From: Kingella negevensis
GTDB taxonomy: Bacteria; Pseudomonadota; Gammaproteobacteria; Burkholderiales; Neisseriaceae
NCBI RefSeq assembly: GCF_030177895.1
Contig: NZ_CP123448.1
Coordinates: 1,240,001 to 1,304,000, forward strand
Reading direction: 5' to 3'
Length of the DNA stretch: 64,000 nt
Below, in pieces: positions 62,972 through 64,000 of the stretch. The notes under the pieces were generated by a model that did not search any database, was not told the origin of the DNA, and saw only the letters and a program-made list of their open reading frames with translations. Made by a program: the position numbers and the translations under genes. Every line of letters begins with the position of its first letter. Position 1 is the first letter of the stretch.

Positions 62972-63487
62972 TCAGGCTGCGTTTTGCATTTGTGCTAACT
63001 TTTGACGTTGTTGTTCGCTTGGCGGTTGCATGGCTGGAACATGAATTTCGCCTTGCACAGGGTTGTTGTTAAGCCGCAGATAGCTTTGTAATACACTGGT
63101 TTCATCTACGTTGTGGATATTGGGATAGAAATTGTGTAGGCGATAAATTTCGGTTTCAAAGCCGTGTTGTTGGGCGGCAGTAATTTGCGTTTGGCAAGTT
63201 TTGGTTTTTTGGTTGGGATTGGCGTTGATGATAAGTATGTGTTTTTCAGGCTGCATTTTGCCATTTTGCAGGGCTTGTTGTTGGCGTTGAACGTTTTGTT
63301 GATGGGCGGCGGCAAATGAAGGGAAATCAAAATGGTATTCGCCGTGTTCGTTGGTTAGGGCAATGTCGTTATCAATAAGATGAATTTCAGCTTGCGGGTA
63401 AGTTTGTTGGAATTGGGCGATTTTTTCTTGGGCGAAGGTGGATTTGCCTGAACCTTCGTGTCCGCGCAACAAAATAAATTTTTGCAT
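62972..63487 (-). CDS. P-loop AAA/kinase-like protein
   Basis: 171 residues from the ATG at 63487. Walker A GHEGSGKST at residues 9-17, LIDNDIALTNE (possible Walker B or base-binding Asp), then Gln-rich helices (QQNVQRQQQALQNG) and LIINANPNQ. Similar to small ATP-binding kinases or zeta-toxin-like folds. Substrate unknown. No partner gene. Confidence 0.75.
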   Translation of the reverse strand: MQKFILLRGHEGSGKSTFAQEKIAQFQQTYPQAEIHLIDNDIALTNEHGEYHFDFPSFAAAHQQNVQRQQQALQNGKMQPEKHILIINANPNQKTKTCQTQITAAQQHGFETEIYRLHNFYPNIHNVDETSVLQSYLRLNNNPVQGEIHVPAMQPPSEQQRQKLAQMQNAA

Positions 63488-63543
63488 TTTCAGGCTGCCT
63501 GAATGTTTAAAAGGCGGCATTTTAATTTGATTTGGAGTTTGGT

Positions 63544-63849
63544 ATGAATAAATTGTGGTTTCTAGTTGGGTTGTTGGCTTGGTGCGTGTCGGCGAATGCG
63601 GTGGATATTCAGCGTTGGCACACGAAATCAGGGACGGAAGTTTTATTGATGGAACGCCATGAATTGCCGATGATTGATTTTGTGGTGGCGTTTCGTAGGG
63701 GGTTAAAAATAGCGCAGCCTGAAAGTGAGTTTTCAGGCTGCGTTTCTTCGTCCGCAAAAAATCAATCAAAGCGTTTCACATATTTCAGCTCACCGCCCGA
63801 AGATTCCGTCCCTCCACGCGCCACCGCTTGGAACGATTGCGACAGTTGA
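63544..63849 (+). pseudogene. M16 peptidase, N-terminal remnant
   Basis: Signal peptide then DIQRWHTKSGTEVLLMERHELPMIDFVVAF, the start of neisserial periplasmic M16 zinc peptidases. After residue about 55 the reading runs into the DUS pair at 63712 and then the antisense of the next gene; the HxxEH zinc site is missing. The rest of the gene is deleted. Confidence 0.75.
63712..63746. terminator. DUS-pair terminator near the right edge
   Basis: CGCAGCCTGAAA / TTTTCAGGCTGCG. It ends the minus-strand gene at 63762. Confidence 0.8.
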
Positions 63850-64000
63850 TACACCAATTTCACAGACTGACTCGCCGTTTGCAAACCTGCTTCATAACCC
63901 AAATATAAATCTTTCGTCAGTTGCTTACCAAACGTCAGAACTTGCTGCGCGGGGTTCATTTCACCTGTTTGCGCGTTACGCGTTTGCTGGCTAGACAAAC
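63762..64000 (-). CDS. Hypothetical protein, C-terminal part (5' end outside window)
   Basis: About 79 residues, open to the window edge. Helical and Gln-rich: NPAQQVLTFGKQLTKDLYLG, GLQTASQSVKLVYQLSQSF, then a Gly-rich end GGTESSGGELKYVKRF. It has some phasin-like character, but too little is visible for a firm call. Confidence 0.5.
   Translation of the reverse strand, partial: LSSQQTRNAQTGEMNPAQQVLTFGKQLTKDLYLGYEAGLQTASQSVKLVYQLSQSFQAVARGGTESSGGELKYVKRFD

Overview
The window comes from a member of the Neisseriaceae, most likely in the Kingella/Simonsiella/Alysiella/Conchiformibius part of the family. The best evidence is the very dense DNA uptake sequence (DUS) content. Both AGGCAGCCTGAA and AGGCTGCCTGAA occur many times in genes, between genes and as inverted pairs at transcript ends. 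Neisserial genes (RmpM-like OmpA protein, Slam, RecC, Correia-like elements) agree with this. Genus and species cannot be fixed from the sequence alone.

Layout. 1-11.2 kb is core: mltB (partial), ogt, secB, grxC, rmpM-like, cysB, yihY, an ArnT-like glycosyltransferase, leuA with an unusual N-terminal helix-turn-helix domain, hscB, tpiA, secG and tRNA-Leu(GAG). 11.24-19.43 kb is an integrated P4-like phage satellite. It sits in the 3' end of the tRNA and is bounded by a 13-bp direct repeat. It carries a tyrosine integrase, an AlpA-like regulator, Mu-type Gam, Mor and I-like genes, a P4 CI/c4-type antisense RNA with matching target sites on both sides, a primase (zinc finger plus Toprim), a DUF927 ATPase and an array of GTGGTTAT iterons. 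19.5-23.8 kb is core again: orn, aroA, queH, rpsU, yqeY.

23.8-36.6 kb is read on the minus strand. It is a large CdiA/FHA-type exoprotein gene whose 5' end is lost at an insertion sequence, followed by a train of orphan C-terminal toxin modules, each with its own immunity gene. Some are intact, some frameshifted, some cut by insertion sequences. Two IS5-family copies (851 bp, inverted to each other), three IS1-family copies (807 bp) and one IS1 remnant lie in and beside this region. Stretches shared between the main gene and the orphan modules mark likely recombination points for toxin exchange. Between 37.4 and 41.6 kb two inverted IS1 copies have flipped a 2.6-kb segment. This is shown by a higB toxin gene whose two halves now lie 3.3 kb apart on opposite strands, with the 8-bp target duplication inverted as well.

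41.9-64 kb is mostly core: tyrA, ribA, two tRNAs, trxA, uhpT-like, recC, the queuosine pair yhhQ-queF, a Slam outer-membrane translocon with its probable TbpB-like surface lipoprotein, obgE, an MBL hydrolase, avtA, the yceD-rpmF-plsX cluster with a phosphoribosyltransferase gene inside it, maf, and a partial gene at the right edge. Correia-like miniature elements and two other inverted-repeat families are scattered between core genes.

All functional calls rest on reading motifs and recalling families. No database search was possible.
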